Shown here in pieces: positions 6,860 to 15,221 of a stretch of DNA of 64,000 nt (the stretch's first letter is position 1; each line of letters starts with the position of its first letter). Origin of the DNA: an uncultured Alistipes sp. (GTDB lineage Bacteria; Bacteroidota; Bacteroidia; Bacteroidales; Rikenellaceae); NCBI GenBank assembly GCA_905213895.1, contig CAJMKE010000001.1, positions 1-64,000 of the forward strand, given 5' to 3'. Position numbers and translations under genes: made by a program. The notes under the pieces are model-generated. The model searched no databases. It was not told the DNA's origin and saw only the letters and a program-made list of their open reading frames with translations.

Positions 6860-8560
6860 TTAGCACTTCCCGAGTTTGGAAATATCGTATAGATAACGCT
6901 TGATACTTCGTTTCGGCGTCTTCTCGAACTCGTTAGGGTAGATTGTCAGCGATACCAGACGTTCGTATGCCGCAACCTGCTCGTTGAGCAGTTTGAGGTT
7001 GTCGTCCATAGTCTTTTCGAGCGTCGCCTTGTCTATGCCCGCTTTCTCGCACTGCTCGAAATCCGGTACCACGAGTCCGTGGAGTTTGCCGTTGTGTTCG
7101 AGTACGAGCGATTCGAGTACGAGAGGCATGTTGTTCAGACGGTCTTCGATTTGCTCCGGATAGATGTTCTGTCCCGTACCGGTAAGAATCATGGTCTTGC
7201 AGCGACCCTTGATGTAAAGAGTGCCGTCCTCGTCCATCGTTCCCATGTCGCCTGTGTGCAGCCATCCGTCCTTTTCCAGCACCGCTTTGGTGTCTTTCTC
7301 GTTTTTGTAGTATCCGAGCATGACGTGTTCGCCCTTGACGAGAATCTCACCCGGAACGTTTTGCGGGTCAGGCGAGTCGATGCGCACGTTGAGCGTACAT
7401 TTGGCATACTTTCCGCACGAACCGCCCTTGAATTCGGTAGGGTCTTCGGTGAAACTGATTAGCGGGGCGCACTCGGTCATTCCGTAGCCGACCGAAAGCG
7501 GGAAGTGTATCTTGCGCAGGAACGCTTCGGTCTCCTGATTCATAGGCGCACCGCCGACGATGAAGAGTATCAGGTTGCCGCCGAACGATTCGATAAGTTT
7601 GTTCTTTATGGTCGAATAGATGGCGGTGTTGAGCAAAGGCACCCTCATCGCAATGCTCAACGGACCTTTGTCGAGCATCGGCATAATCTGTTTGCGGTAT
7701 ACCTTTTCGAGAATCAGAGGCACCGATACGACTACGCTCGGACGTACGTTCTGCAATGCCTCGATAAGAATCTTCGGCGAAGGAATCTTGCCGAGCAGCG
7801 TGATATGACCGCCTACCGACAGCGGCAGCAGGAAATCTACCGTACATCCGTAGGCGTGTGCCAGCGGAAGGAAGGAGAGCGTGCGGTTGCCTTTGCGGAA
7901 ATACCGCTCTCCGTTCTTGTACGACATCGGTTGCAGGAACACGAGATTTCCCGTAAGGTTGTTCACCGTCAGCATTACGCCCTTGGAGTAACCCGTCGTT
8001 CCAGAGGTGTAGTTGAGCAGTATCAACTGGTCGTTCGGCACGTCGCGATAACTGATATTGTCTACCGTGAATCCGTGAGGATAACGCTTGCGGTAGTTCT
8101 CCGTCATGCTGTTCACGCATTTTGTCAGTTGCTTTCCGCTGCGCTCGAAGACGACATGGTAGTCGGTGAGCGAAAGAACCGCCTCTATGTTCGGCATGTC
8201 GCTCTCTTCGAGACTGTCCCAGTACGAATCGGTGAGGAAGAGCAGCCGGCTTTCGGAGTGGTTCACGATATGCGATATGTCCGTCGGCGGGAAGTCCTGC
8301 AATATCGGCACGATTACCGCACCGTATGTGATTGTTGCGAGATACACGATGCACCAGCGCGGGGTGTTGCGTCCGACGAGCGCGATTTTGTCCTTCGGCT
8401 TGATGCCCGCTTCGTCGAATATGATATGGATTTTGGCTATCTCTTTCGCCAATCCGTAGTACGAGTAGGTTTCTCCCGTAAAGTAGTCCGTCAGAGCCGA
8501 CATTTCGCGATTGTCGCGAAAACTCTTTTCGAACATTTTAATCAAGTTTTGTTCTAACAT
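6860..8560 (-). CDS. long-chain fatty acid-CoA ligase (AMP-binding)
   Basis: 566 aa adenylate-forming enzyme activating fatty acids to acyl-CoA via an acyl-AMP. Motif A3 is 'YTSGTTGYSKG' (about 184-194); 'VGYGMTECAP' (A5), 'LHTGDMG' (A7) and 'IKGRCKTMI' (A8) follow, and the A10 Lys lies in 'KTPKRSIKRYLY' at the C-terminus. Cytoplasmic or membrane-associated. It starts 36 bp after plsY on the same strand, which suggests coupling of acyl activation to glycerolipid synthesis. A paralogue is encoded at 31892-33529. Substrate chain length cannot be read from the sequence. Confidence 0.9.
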   Translation of the reverse strand: MLEQNLIKMFEKSFRDNREMSALTDYFTGETYSYYGLAKEIAKIHIIFDEAGIKPKDKIALVGRNTPRWCIVYLATITYGAVIVPILQDFPPTDISHIVNHSESRLLFLTDSYWDSLEESDMPNIEAVLSLTDYHVVFERSGKQLTKCVNSMTENYRKRYPHGFTVDNISYRDVPNDQLILLNYTSGTTGYSKGVMLTVNNLTGNLVFLQPMSYKNGERYFRKGNRTLSFLPLAHAYGCTVDFLLPLSVGGHITLLGKIPSPKILIEALQNVRPSVVVSVPLILEKVYRKQIMPMLDKGPLSIAMRVPLLNTAIYSTIKNKLIESFGGNLILFIVGGAPMNQETEAFLRKIHFPLSVGYGMTECAPLISFTEDPTEFKGGSCGKYAKCTLNVRIDSPDPQNVPGEILVKGEHVMLGYYKNEKDTKAVLEKDGWLHTGDMGTMDEDGTLYIKGRCKTMILTGTGQNIYPEQIEDRLNNMPLVLESLVLEHNGKLHGLVVPDFEQCEKAGIDKATLEKTMDDNLKLLNEQVAAYERLVSLTIYPNEFEKTPKRSIKRYLYDISKLGKC

Positions 8561-8596
8561 GCTTCTGAAAGTTTTGTTTTGTCCGATAACCGGATG

Positions 8597-9289
8597 TTAG
8601 TTCTTTTCGGTTGTTTTACCGTTATGCTTTCTCTGTTTCCAGATGAAGGTTTTGGATTCCGTTCCGTCGCGCAGCCGTTCGATGTTCTTTCGGTGCGTCC
8701 ATATCAGCATTACTGCGACGACTATCGAGAATATGATGAACGATACCGAGGTATCGCCGTAGCGGCGGTAGATGCTGCCCGAGAATATCGTTACGAAAAT
8801 CGGGAAACAGCATCCCGCGACAATCGATGCCAGCGACACGTAGTGCGAAATCATCACGACCAGAACCCATACGACGAAGCAGAACAGTGCTATGTTCGGC
8901 TGGATTCCCGTTACCGCGCCTATCAGCGTAGCAACTCCCTTGCCGCCCTTGAAATTGGCGAAAATCGGGAATATGTGTCCGAGTACCGCGATGAAGACGG
9001 CTATGATTTTGAGATTGATTAGCCAAATCGGCGAGATGTTGTCGTCATACTGCATCAGCGACATTATGCTGACCGCGACGAATCCTTTGATGAAGTCTAT
9101 TGCGAATACCGGCAGAGCGGCGCGTTTGCCGAGTACGCGAAGCATGTTGGTCGTTCCTGCATTTTTGCTGCCGTGTTCGCGGATATCGACTCCGTAATAA
9201 CGCTTGCCAATCCATACCGCACTCGGAACGGACCCCAGCAAATATGCTATCAGAAACATAGTTACAACGCAATAATATGTTATTACCAT
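8597..9289 (-). CDS. plsY: glycerol-3-phosphate acyltransferase PlsY
   Basis: Integral membrane acyltransferase that transfers acyl from acyl-phosphate to glycerol-3-phosphate, the first step of phospholipid synthesis. About 230 aa with five or more hydrophobic segments. The family signatures are visible: 'AYLLGSVPSAVWIGK' at the N-terminus, 'REHGSKNAGTTN' and 'GHIFPIFANFKGGKGVAT'. Start at ATG 9289; a TTG at 9319 lies inside the predicted -7 element (9317-9324) and is rejected. The C-terminal tail is basic. It is first in a probable two-gene operon with the acyl-CoA ligase. Confidence 0.95.
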   Translation of the reverse strand: MVITYYCVVTMFLIAYLLGSVPSAVWIGKRYYGVDIREHGSKNAGTTNMLRVLGKRAALPVFAIDFIKGFVAVSIMSLMQYDDNISPIWLINLKIIAVFIAVLGHIFPIFANFKGGKGVATLIGAVTGIQPNIALFCFVVWVLVVMISHYVSLASIVAGCCFPIFVTIFSGSIYRRYGDTSVSFIIFSIVVAVMLIWTHRKNIERLRDGTESKTFIWKQRKHNGKTTEKN

Positions 9290-9316
9290 AACCCTTGTTT
9301 TGTGCGTATTCGTGGG

Positions 9317-9324
9317 CAAATATA
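9317..9324 (-). promoter_or_regulatory. plsY promoter -7 element
   Basis: TATATTTG on the minus strand matches the Bacteroidetes -7 consensus TAnnTTTG. Transcription would begin near 9310, leaving a leader of about 20 nt before the plsY ATG at 9289. This excludes the upstream TTG as a start. Confidence 0.6.
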
Positions 9325-9396
9325 GTAAAAAAACGCCGAGAACCGTTTATTCTCAAAAAAAAGTTTCGCCGAGGCAAAAGTTACGACGGATTATAT

Positions 9397-9404
9397 TATC
9401 TTTG
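9397..9404 (+). promoter_or_regulatory. promoter -7 element of the YitT-miaB-ychF group
   Basis: TATCTTTG on the + strand about 58 bp before the ATG at 9462, matching TAnnTTTG. It lies in the divergent spacer with plsY. Confidence 0.6.
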
Positions 9405-9461
9405 CAAACCGCTTTATTTAATAAAATAATAGGATGCGGTATCATAAAAATTAGTTGCGGT

Positions 9462-10454
9462 ATGGACTTGAAAAAATTTACGGACCAGATTTTCTCTTTG
9501 CGATGGTGGTTTTCATGGGCGATGATTTTCGTCGGATGCACCATCCTCGCCGCAGGATATGTTTTCTTCATCAATCCGTATAACATCGTTCCGGGCGGCG
9601 TTTACGGCGCGAGCATCGTCCTGCACAATATTTTCCCGTCCGTTCAGGTCGGAACTTTCGGCTACATGTTCGACATTCCGCTGATGATTATCGCCATCAT
9701 CCTTTTCGGCGGACATTTCGGTGCGCGGACGATTATCGCCGCCATGTATACACCCGGCGCGATGAACATCATGTCGCGCCTTGCCTATCCGAACGAGGAG
9801 GCTCTGCACAGTCTCGACCCGTCGCAGATTCTCGGCGGAACGCTCGACCTGTCCGAACATCTGATGCTGACATCCATCGTCGGTGCGGTGATAATCGGTC
9901 TCGGCGTCGGTCTCGTCGTGCGCCAGCAGGCGACTACGGGCGGAACGGACATCGTCGCCATGATTCTCCAAAAGTATTGTCATATCAAGTTTTCCAATGC
10001 CGTCCTTATCGCCGACTCGACGGTCGTTCTGTCGGGACTTGTTGTCATCGGATTCGGTGTCGGAACTGGCGAACCCGATGCGTCGGGCTGGATGCTCTCG
10101 TTCTATTCGCTCATCTCGATTTATGTCGCGTCGCGCGTGCTGGCATACGTCCTCGACGGTGCGTCCTACGACAAACTGCTTTTCATCATCTCCGACAAGC
10201 ACAACGAGGAGTTGCGCGAATTCATTCTGAAAAACCTCGACCGCAGCGCAACCTACATCAAGGCGAGCGGAATGTATACACGGGACGACAAGGAGATGAT
10301 TTTCCTCGTCGTGTCGCGCAAGGAGGTGCCGCTCGTGCAGCGCGTAATCAAGGAGTGCGACCCGCGGGCGTTCCTCGTTGTTACCGACGCCTACGATACC
10401 TTCGGCGAGGGCTTCAAGCCGCTGCCGGAGAAGACCGAAATTCAAAATATGTAA
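9462..10454 (+). CDS. YitT family membrane protein (DUF161/DUF2179)
   Basis: 330 aa membrane protein. The N-terminal 215 residues hold about five to six transmembrane helices with the family's 'NPYNIVPGGVYG' and 'QATTGGTDIVAMI' loops (DUF161 repeats), and the last 85 residues form a cytosolic DUF2179 domain ('ISDKHNEELREFILKNL...DAYDTFGEGF'). The family's substrate is not established; transport roles have been proposed. The ATG at 9462 follows a -7 element; earlier in-frame codons from 9300 overlap the promoter region and are rejected. miaB starts 3 bp downstream, so the two are probably co-transcribed. Confidence 0.88.
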   Translation: MDLKKFTDQIFSLRWWFSWAMIFVGCTILAAGYVFFINPYNIVPGGVYGASIVLHNIFPSVQVGTFGYMFDIPLMIIAIILFGGHFGARTIIAAMYTPGAMNIMSRLAYPNEEALHSLDPSQILGGTLDLSEHLMLTSIVGAVIIGLGVGLVVRQQATTGGTDIVAMILQKYCHIKFSNAVLIADSTVVLSGLVVIGFGVGTGEPDASGWMLSFYSLISIYVASRVLAYVLDGASYDKLLFIISDKHNEELREFILKNLDRSATYIKASGMYTRDDKEMIFLVVSRKEVPLVQRVIKECDPRAFLVVTDAYDTFGEGFKPLPEKTEIQNM

Positions 10455-10457
10455 TTT

Positions 10458-11804
10458 ATGTTTACCGAAAACGGATTACGCCCGTTGCAGGGTGTCGGCA
10501 AACGCCTTTTCATCGAGACCTACGGCTGCCAGATGAATGCGGGCGACAGCGAAATCGTCGTCTCCATCATGCAGGACGAAGGATACGTCTATACTGCCGA
10601 CATATCCGAAGCGGACGTCATACTTATAAACACATGCTCCATCCGCGATAACGCCGAACAGCGTATCTGGGGGCGTCTCAACGATATGCGCCGTTACCGC
10701 AAAGCCCGTCCGTCGCTCGTTGTCGGCATCATCGGCTGTATGGCGGAGCGTCTGAAAGAGAAACTCATCGAGGACGGCGGGGTAGACGTCGTGGCTGGTC
10801 CCGATTCCTACCGCGATTTGCCGCGGCTCGTCCGCGAGGCGGAGAGCGGCGGAAAGGGCATCAACGTGATGCTCTCCAAGGAGGAGACATACGCCGAAAT
10901 CACCCCAGTGCGACTTGACAGAAACGGCGTGAGTGCATTCATCGCCATCATGCGCGGCTGCAACAACTATTGCGCATACTGCGTCGTGCCTTATACTCGT
11001 GGCATCGAGCGCAGCCGCGACCCCGAAACCATCGTCGCCGAGGCGAAAAGCCTTTTCGACAACGGCTATCGCGAAGTTACGCTGCTCGGACAGAATGTCA
11101 ATTCCTATCGCTTCGGCGAGGTCGGATTTCCCGAACTTATGAGCCGTGTCGCCGAGATTTCGCCGCTGCTGCGCGTCCGTTTCGCGACGTCGCACCCGAA
11201 GGATATGAGCGACCGTCTGCTCGAAGTCATGTCGCGTTACGATAATATCTGCAAGGCTATTCACCTGCCTGCCCAGTCGGGTTCGAGCGTAGTTCTCGAA
11301 CGCATGAACCGCAAATATACCCGCGAGTGGTATCTCGACCGCATTGCGGCTATCCGCCGTTACATGCCCGATTGCGCGATTACGACAGACCTTATCGCCG
11401 GTTTCTGCGGCGAAACGGAGGAGGACCACCTCCAAACGCTCTCTCTGATGCGCGAGGTAGGATACGAATCGGCATACATGTTCAAGTATTCCGAGCGTCC
11501 GAACACATTCTCCGCCCGTCATTTCACCGACGACGTGCCGGACGAGGTGAAGGGACGCCGCCTGAACGAGATAATCGCTTTGCAGAACGAACTCTCCATA
11601 GAGAGCAACAGACGCGATGTCGGCAAGGAATTTATTATTCTCGTCGAGGGCGAATCCAAACGCAGTCCCGAGCAGTTGTGCGGCAGAACGTCGCAGAACA
11701 AGATGGTCGTTTTCGACCGCGGCGACCACAAGGCGGGCGATTACGTGCGTGTCCGCATAACCGGTTCTTCGTCGGCGACGCTTTTCGGCGAGGAGATAAA
11801 ATAA
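10458..11804 (+). CDS. miaB: tRNA-2-methylthio-N6-dimethylallyladenosine synthase MiaB
   Basis: 448 aa radical-SAM methylthiotransferase that adds a methylthio group to i6A37 of tRNAs. N-terminal UPF0004 domain with 'ETYGCQMNAGDSE' (first auxiliary-cluster Cys) and 'NTCSIRDNAEQ'; radical SAM domain with the CxxxCxxC set in 'GCNNYCAYCVVPY'; C-terminal TRAM domain ('FILVEGESKRS...GDYVRVRITGSS'). Length is normal. It follows the YitT gene by 3 bp and precedes ychF by 23 bp. The 'YCVVPYTRG' sequence and Cys spacing favour MiaB over the RimO or MtaB subfamilies. Confidence 0.95.
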   Translation: MFTENGLRPLQGVGKRLFIETYGCQMNAGDSEIVVSIMQDEGYVYTADISEADVILINTCSIRDNAEQRIWGRLNDMRRYRKARPSLVVGIIGCMAERLKEKLIEDGGVDVVAGPDSYRDLPRLVREAESGGKGINVMLSKEETYAEITPVRLDRNGVSAFIAIMRGCNNYCAYCVVPYTRGIERSRDPETIVAEAKSLFDNGYREVTLLGQNVNSYRFGEVGFPELMSRVAEISPLLRVRFATSHPKDMSDRLLEVMSRYDNICKAIHLPAQSGSSVVLERMNRKYTREWYLDRIAAIRRYMPDCAITTDLIAGFCGETEEDHLQTLSLMREVGYESAYMFKYSERPNTFSARHFTDDVPDEVKGRRLNEIIALQNELSIESNRRDVGKEFIILVEGESKRSPEQLCGRTSQNKMVVFDRGDHKAGDYVRVRITGSSSATLFGEEIK

Positions 11805-11827
11805 ATTGATAATACTATAATTCAGAT

Positions 11828-12928
11828 ATGGCTTTACAATGTGGCATAGTCGGACTTCCGAATGTCGGAAAATCGACGCTTTTCAACTGTCTGTCGAATG
11901 CGAAGGCGCAGTCGGCTAATTTCCCGTTCTGTACGATAGAACCCAATGTCGGTGTCATAACCGTTCCTGATGAACGGCTTGTGAAACTCGCCGAAATCGA
12001 TAACCCGAAACGTGTTGTTCCGACGACAATCGAGATTGTGGACATCGCGGGTCTTGTCAAGGGCGCGTCGAAGGGCGAGGGTCTTGGCAACAAGTTCCTT
12101 GCGAATATCCGCAATACCAACGCTATCATCCATGTATTGCGCTGCTTCGAGGACGGCAACATCACCCACGTGGACGGCTCAGTAGACCCGGTTCGCGACA
12201 AGGGCGTAATCGATACGGAATTGCAGTTGAAAGACCTAGAAACGGTCGAAAACCGTATCGCTAAGGTCGCCAAGCAGGCTCAGACGGGCGGCGACAAGAT
12301 TGCGAAGCGTCAGTACGAGATTCTCGTGCGCTACAAGGAGGCTCTGGAACAGGGTTTGAGTGCGCGTACCGTCGAACTCGACAAGGAGGAGCGCAAAATC
12401 GTCAGCGACCTCAATCTGCTTACCGACAAACCGGTGCTTTACGTCTGCAACGTCGATGAAAAGAGCGCGGTTACGGGCAATGCCTATACCGAGGCTGTCA
12501 AGGCTGCCATTGCCGGCGAGAATGCCGAGATGCTTATCGTCGCAGCGGCTACCGAAGCGGATATAGCGGAGTTGGAGAGTTACGAGGAGCGCAAGATGTT
12601 CCTCGACGATATGGGTCTCGAAGAGTCGGGCGTGAATCGCCTTATCAAGTCGGCATACAAACTTCTGAACCTCGAAACGTTCTTCACGACGGGTCCCGAC
12701 GAGTCGCGCGCATGGACGTATGTCCGCGGCATGAAGGCTCCGCAGACGGCTGGTATCATCCATACCGATTTCGAAAAGGGATTCATCCGCGCCGAGGTCA
12801 TCAAATATGCCGATTATGTCGCCTTGGGTTCGGAAAAGGCGTGCCGCGACGTCGGCAAAATCGGCGTCGAGGGCAAAGAGTACGTGGTTCAGGACGGCGA
12901 CATCATGCACTTCCTCTTCAACGTCTGA
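11828..12928 (+). CDS. ychF: ribosome-binding ATPase YchF
   Basis: 366 aa P-loop NTPase of the Obg group. 'GLPNVGKSTLFN' is G1, 'IVDIAGLVKGAS' is G3, and 'YVCNVDE' stands where GTPases have NKxD, consistent with YchF's preference for ATP. A coiled region follows G3 and the C-terminal about 85 residues form the TGS domain ('FEKGFIRAEVIKYADY'). Cytoplasmic; associates with ribosomes and is linked to stress responses in other bacteria. Full length, single start at ATG 11828. Confidence 0.97.
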   Translation: MALQCGIVGLPNVGKSTLFNCLSNAKAQSANFPFCTIEPNVGVITVPDERLVKLAEIDNPKRVVPTTIEIVDIAGLVKGASKGEGLGNKFLANIRNTNAIIHVLRCFEDGNITHVDGSVDPVRDKGVIDTELQLKDLETVENRIAKVAKQAQTGGDKIAKRQYEILVRYKEALEQGLSARTVELDKEERKIVSDLNLLTDKPVLYVCNVDEKSAVTGNAYTEAVKAAIAGENAEMLIVAAATEADIAELESYEERKMFLDDMGLEESGVNRLIKSAYKLLNLETFFTTGPDESRAWTYVRGMKAPQTAGIIHTDFEKGFIRAEVIKYADYVALGSEKACRDVGKIGVEGKEYVVQDGDIMHFLFNV

Positions 12929-12943
12929 TTATTGCGATTCCCT

Positions 12944-12978
12944 GACGACCTTAAAGTCCTTAAAGACTTTAAGGACTC
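12944..12978. repeat. TTAAAGTCC-type 9-bp repeat cluster
   Basis: Four to five abutting 9-mers of the TTAAAGnCC family, in both orientations, 15 bp after the ychF stop codon. Confidence 0.7.
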
Positions 12979-13064
12979 TGATATTTTTCATTGATTCGCG
13001 ACTTTTACGACGGTTCATGCGTCGCATAAAGTCGCTTTTTTCTGCCATCTGGTGTCGAAGCGGG

Positions 13065-13156
13065 ATTATTTTTCATATCTTTGACCTCGTCTTATATACT
13101 CTCGCTCGGGAATATCCAAATAAATTTGGCATTCCACCCGCTTATTCGTATATTTG
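13065..13156 (+). promoter_or_regulatory. promoter region of the steroid-reductase operon
   Basis: Contains a copy of the promoter-like cassette seen at 4247-4444: a first TATCTTTG-type octamer near 13076 and, about 74 bp later, CGCTTATTCG followed by TATATTTG at 13149-13156. The second matches TAnnTTTG and lies 28 bp before the ATG at 13184, so the operon has its own promoter. Confidence 0.6.
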
Positions 13157-13183
13157 CATGATATTTATATTAAGTAACCCATT

Positions 13184-13954
13184 ATGCTGACCCTCGAAAC
13201 TTTCCATATTTTTCTGGCGGTTATGTCGATTATCGCGCTCGCGGTATTCGTCGCACTCTATTTCGTCGAAGCCGGATACGGCTATCTGTTCAACCCTAAG
13301 TTCGGTTTTCCCGTGCCAAACAAAATCGGCTGGGTGCTGATGGAGTCGCCCGTATTTATCGCCATGTGTGTGTTGTGGGCTTGCTCCGATGTGCGTTTCG
13401 AGGCTGCTCCGCTGGCACTGTTCCTGATTTTCCAGACCCACTATTTCCAGCGTTCGTTCATATTCCCGATGCTTATGCGCGGCAACTCCAAGATGCCGTT
13501 CGGAATCGTCGCCATGGGAATGCTTTTCAATACGCTTAACGCGCTGATGCAGGGCGGATGGATATTCTATCTCGCGCCGCAGCAGGGCTATTATGATGAC
13601 TGGTTCTCGAAACCTTATATTTATATAGGTGCGGCGATTTTCTTCGCCGGATTCTTCATCAACCTGCAATCCGACAGCATCATCCGCAATCTCCGCAAGC
13701 CGGGCGATACCAAACACTATATCCCGCGCGGGGGAATGTTCCGCTACGTGTCGTCTGCCAACTACTTCGGCGAATTTACCGAATGGGTGGGTTTCGCCGT
13801 CGCTTCGTGGTCGCTTTCGGGCGTGGTGTTCGCATGGTGGACCTTCGCCAACCTCGCACCTCGCGCCAATTCGCTCTACAAGCGTTACGAAAAGGAGTTC
13901 GGCGACGAGTTCCGCTCGCTGCACCGCAAAAGAATGATACCGTTCATATATTAG
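13184..13954 (+). CDS. 3-oxo-5-alpha-steroid 4-dehydrogenase (steroid 5-alpha-reductase) homologue
   Basis: 256 aa polytopic membrane protein with about seven hydrophobic segments, the same size and topology as animal SRD5A enzymes. The C-terminal third is diagnostic: 'YIPRGGMFRYVSSANYFGEFTEWVGFA' in pieces ('PRGGMFRYVSSANYFGE' then 'EWVGFAVASWS'), followed by 'RANSLYKRYEKEFGDEF' and a C-terminal 'MIPFIY', all positions conserved in the NADPH-dependent family. It is predicted to reduce the C4-C5 double bond of 3-oxo-delta4-steroids to the 5-alpha (allo) product. First gene of a three-gene operon with an OYE-type reductase and an SDR. Homologues in other bacteria can act on other enones, so the steroid substrate is inferred from family plus context. 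Confidence 0.85.
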   Translation: MLTLETFHIFLAVMSIIALAVFVALYFVEAGYGYLFNPKFGFPVPNKIGWVLMESPVFIAMCVLWACSDVRFEAAPLALFLIFQTHYFQRSFIFPMLMRGNSKMPFGIVAMGMLFNTLNALMQGGWIFYLAPQQGYYDDWFSKPYIYIGAAIFFAGFFINLQSDSIIRNLRKPGDTKHYIPRGGMFRYVSSANYFGEFTEWVGFAVASWSLSGVVFAWWTFANLAPRANSLYKRYEKEFGDEFRSLHRKRMIPFIY

Positions 13955-13966
13955 CATATCCGCATT

Positions 13967-15217
13967 ATGGAGGAGAAAAAATCGTTGGAGGGGTCGAAAC
14001 TCTTCACCCCCTACAAACTGGGAAACGTTACGCTGCGTAACCGCACTATCCGTTCGGCGGCGTTCGAGTCGATGGGCAAGGATTTCGGACCTACCCAGAA
14101 GTTGAAGGACTACCATGTCAGCGTCGCCCGCGGCGGCATCGGCATGACCACGCTGGCTTACGCTTCGGTGAACCGCAGCGGCATATCGTTCAATTCGCAG
14201 TTGTGGCTGCGCGACGAGATTGTTCCGGCTCTCAAAGACATCACCGACGCTATCCATGCCGAGGGTGCTGCCGCAGGCATCCAGATAGGACACTGCGGCA
14301 ATATGACGCACTGGTTCACGGCGGGTTGTTTTCCGGTCGGAGCATCTACCGGTTTCAACCTCTATTCTCCTACTTTCGTCCGCGGTATGCGCCGCAGCGA
14401 ATGTACGGAGTTCGCCAAGGATTTCGGCAAGGCTGTGATTACGGCTCACGAAGCGGGCTTCGACAGCGTCGAGGTTCATGCCGGACACGGTTATCTGATT
14501 TCGCAGTTCCTCTCGCCTTATACCAACCACCGCCGCGACGAGTTCGGCGGTTCGCTTGAAAACCGTATGCGCTTCATGAAGATGTGCCTCGAAGAGGTGC
14601 GCGAAGCGGCTGAAAAGTGCGGTATGGCTGTGCTGGTGAAACACAATATGGAGGACAGTTTCAAGGGCGGAATCGAGATTCCCGAATCCATCGAAATCGC
14701 CAAGGAGATTGAAAAATTCGGCGTGGACGGCATTGTGCTTACATCCGGTTTCGTGTCGAAAGCGCCTATGGCTGTCATGCGCGGTCGCATCCCGACCAAG
14801 ACCATGAGTTACTATATGCCGTGGTGGCCATCGCTGCCGCAGAAAATCGTCGTGAATCTGTTCGGCGACTGGATGATTAAGCAGTACGATTTCGAGGAGT
14901 GCTTCTTCCTCGAAAATGCCAAGAAATTCCGTGCCGAACTGAAATGCCCGCTCGTTTATGTCGGCGGACTGGTTTCGCGCGAGGGTATCGAGAAGGTTCT
15001 CGACGCGGGTTTCGAAATGGTGCAGATGGCTCGTGCGCTCGTCAATGACCCTGCGTTCGTCAATAAACTCAAAGAGGGCGATGCCTCCACCCGCTCCGGC
15101 TGCGACCACCGCGACTACTGCATCGCGCGAATGTATTCGGTCGATATGCAGTGCTGCCATAATTGCGCGGGCGAGATTCCGGACAAGTTGTGGAAGGAGT
15201 TGAAGAAAATCAAGTAG
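13967..15217 (+). CDS. NADH:flavin oxidoreductase (old yellow enzyme type), candidate 5-beta-reductase
   Basis: 416 aa single-domain FMN TIM barrel. N-terminal 'LFTPYKLGNVTLRNRTIRS' is the OYE/2,4-dienoyl-CoA reductase start; 'QIGHCGN', 'HAGHGYLISQFLSPYTN' and 'RRDEFGGSLENRMRF' are FMN- and substrate-site motifs; 'YVGGL' and 'ARALVNDPAFV' bind the FMN phosphate. The C-terminal tail has a Cys cluster ('GCDHRDYCIARMYS', 'QCCHNC') resembling the iron-sulfur segment of longer relatives such as BaiCD/BaiH, but the FAD/NAD Rossmann half is absent. It begins 12 bp after the 5-alpha-reductase gene. In gut bacteria OYE-family enzymes reduce 3-oxo-delta4 bile acids and steroids; 5-beta stereochemistry is inferred from the pairing. 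Confidence 0.82.
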   Translation: MEEKKSLEGSKLFTPYKLGNVTLRNRTIRSAAFESMGKDFGPTQKLKDYHVSVARGGIGMTTLAYASVNRSGISFNSQLWLRDEIVPALKDITDAIHAEGAAAGIQIGHCGNMTHWFTAGCFPVGASTGFNLYSPTFVRGMRRSECTEFAKDFGKAVITAHEAGFDSVEVHAGHGYLISQFLSPYTNHRRDEFGGSLENRMRFMKMCLEEVREAAEKCGMAVLVKHNMEDSFKGGIEIPESIEIAKEIEKFGVDGIVLTSGFVSKAPMAVMRGRIPTKTMSYYMPWWPSLPQKIVVNLFGDWMIKQYDFEECFFLENAKKFRAELKCPLVYVGGLVSREGIEKVLDAGFEMVQMARALVNDPAFVNKLKEGDASTRSGCDHRDYCIARMYSVDMQCCHNCAGEIPDKLWKELKKIK

Positions 15218-15221
15218 ACTG

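Noticed and set aside
13142..15160. 672-codon minus-strand frame across the steroid operon
   Set aside because: Composition is shadow-like (His/Arg-rich), while the + strand encodes two clear enzymes with catalytic motifs.
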